Assembly: GCA_003331425.1 (NCBI GenBank)
Contig: QOOS01000013.1
Span: 1 to 33,308 of the forward strand
Source of the DNA: Candidatus Nitrosopumilus sp.
GTDB lineage: Archaea > Thermoproteota > Nitrososphaeria > Nitrososphaerales > Nitrosopumilaceae
DNA length: 33,308 nt
Direction of reading: 5' to 3'
The translations under genes were made by a program, and so were the position numbers. Positions 32,564-33,308 of the stretch are shown here, piece by piece (the first letter of the stretch is position 1; the number at the start of each line of letters is the position of its first letter). The notes beneath the pieces were generated by a model. It was not told the origin of the DNA, made no database searches, and worked only from the letters and a program-made list of their open reading frames with translations.

Positions 32564-33171
32564 TGGTAAATTTAGCAATTTTTGATTATGGTGCTGGAAA
32601 TATTTTCAGCCTTAAAAATAGTCTTGAACAAGCTGGTGCATCAGTTGATGTAATTACTTCTTTTGATAAAACCAATATTTATTCCGGATTATTATTACCT
32701 GGTGTTGGAAATTTTGATCCTGCAATACAGAGTATTAATGAAAATTCAAAAACTAAATTTCATGATTATGTAAAAGATGAAACTCCGGTTTTAGGCATAT
32801 GTTTAGGCATGGAAATGTTTTTTGAAAAGAGTGAAGAGGGGGTTGAAAAAGGATTTAATGTAATTGATGGTGAAATAGTAGTTCTTCCATCTACTATGAA
32901 AGTTCCACACATGGGATGGAATAATTTAGAAATTAAAAAATCTGGAACTATTTTAGAAGGTGTTGATGATGGTTCATGGGTTTATTTTGTTCACTCTTAT
33001 CGTGCTAAACCAAAATCTAATGATGTAATTACTGCTGAATCAGATTATGGTGTTAAAGTTCCAGCAGTTGTTGAAAAAAATAATTTCTATGGAACTCAAT
33101 TTCACCCTGAAAAATCAGGAGATGTTGGAAAAATAATGATACAAAATTTTCTAAATGTGTGTAAAAAATGA
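32563..33171 (+). CDS. hisH: Imidazole glycerol phosphate synthase, glutaminase subunit
   Basis: A 202-residue class I glutamine amidotransferase that supplies ammonia to HisF. The triad is complete: Cys80 in '[11 protein letters not shown]', His181 and Glu183 in '[10 protein letters not shown]'. '[19 protein letters not shown]' at the N-terminus and '[11 protein letters not shown]', 'HMGWNNLEI' and 'VYFVHSY' are the expected HisH motifs. hisF is not in the window and is expected downstream. The stop overlaps the hisA start (ATGA). Confidence 0.95.
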   Translation: MVNLAIFDYGAGNIFSLKNSLEQAGASVDVITSFDKTNIYSGLLLPGVGNFDPAIQSINENSKTKFHDYVKDETPVLGICLGMEMFFEKSEEGVEKGFNVIDGEIVVLPSTMKVPHMGWNNLEIKKSGTILEGVDDGSWVYFVHSYRAKPKSNDVITAESDYGVKVPAVVEKNNFYGTQFHPEKSGDVGKIMIQNFLNVCKK

Positions 33172-33308
33172 AAGTGATTCCAGCAATTGATTTAATGAAT
33201 GGACAAGTAGTTAGACTTTACAAAGGTGATCCAAATCAAAAAACCGTTTACAGTGATGATCCAATTAGTATTGCAAAAAAATGGGAATCTGCTGGTGCTG
33301 ATTTAATC
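33168..33308 (+). CDS. hisA: HisA, phosphoribosylformimino-AICAR-phosphate isomerase (partial, cut by window end)
   Basis: The first 47 codons are visible. '[20 protein letters not shown]' has the catalytic Asp8 and the paired phosphate-binding strand of HisA; the following '[20 protein letters not shown]' is the next barrel unit. HisF is similar but begins differently and lacks the '[13 protein letters not shown]' segment. The start overlaps the hisH stop by 4 nt. The rest lies past the window end. Confidence 0.92.
   Translation, partial: MKVIPAIDLMNGQVVRLYKGDPNQKTVYSDDPISIAKKWESAGADLI

Noticed and set aside
1-33308. CRISPR arrays, insertion sequences, phage or defence genes
   Set aside because: No direct-repeat array, transposase, integrase or terminal inverted repeats were seen on reading through; genes are housekeeping and tightly packed.

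Overview
This window looks like the chromosome of an AT-rich archaeon, most likely a Nitrosopumilus/Nitrosarchaeum-type member of the Thaumarchaeota (Nitrososphaerota). The domain-level evidence is direct: ribosomal proteins L44e and S27e, a group II chaperonin, exosome subunit Csl4, radical-type Dph2, TiaS, CobY in place of CobU, and an initiator tRNA with an A1:U72 pair. The lineage is inferred from B12 genes, a class II HMG-CoA reductase, a CCR/acryloyl-CoA-reductase-like MDR protein and the small lineage-type hypothetical proteins. TATA-like boxes repeatedly lie about 26 nt before start codons, so many transcripts are probably leaderless, and TTG and GTG starts are common.

Layout. 1-1.5 kb: a PqqD-like protein, an atypical SDR without the usual catalytic residues, a small Cys/His protein and a small acidic protein. 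1.5-4.1 kb (minus): an Lrp/AsnC regulator with no ordinary start codon, overlapping heme O synthase, then aspartate-semialdehyde dehydrogenase. 4.1-8.3 kb (plus): a late cobalamin operon (CobD-type aminotransferase, a CobQ lacking its glutaminase domain, CbiB, CobS, CobY), with overlapping genes. 8.3-8.8 kb (minus): L44e and S27e. 8.9-13.2 kb (plus): adenine deaminase, thermosome subunit, ROK sugar kinase. 13.2-16.7 kb (minus): DUF2024 protein, an unknown protein, GMP synthase, a coiled-coil protein, MptE-like pterin pyrophosphokinase. 16.7-19.6 kb (plus): dihydropteroate synthase-like protein, IMP dehydrogenase, a membrane protein. 19.6-20.9 kb (minus): prephenate dehydratase and Csl4. 21-22.7 kb (plus): MDR reductase and a TPR protein. 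22.7-25.2 kb: Dph2, TiaS and tRNA-iMet. 25.3-27.6 kb: secreted sGDH-like protein and class II HMG-CoA reductase. 27.7-33.3 kb: histidine operon hisG-hisD-hisC-HAD-hisB-hisH-hisA, with hisA cut by the window end.

How the genes fit together. GuaB and GuaA make GMP, and GTP is the precursor of the pterins handled by the MptE-like and DHPS-like enzymes between them. The cobalamin genes cover aminopropanol supply, amidation, ring attachment, GMP transfer and final lower-ligand joining. The his operon covers most of the pathway, and its HAD member is a good candidate for histidinol-phosphate phosphatase. No insertion sequence, CRISPR array, phage gene or other mobile element was seen. No gene-free stretch exceeds 300 bases; the longest gap (1009-1302) holds the small Cys/His gene.
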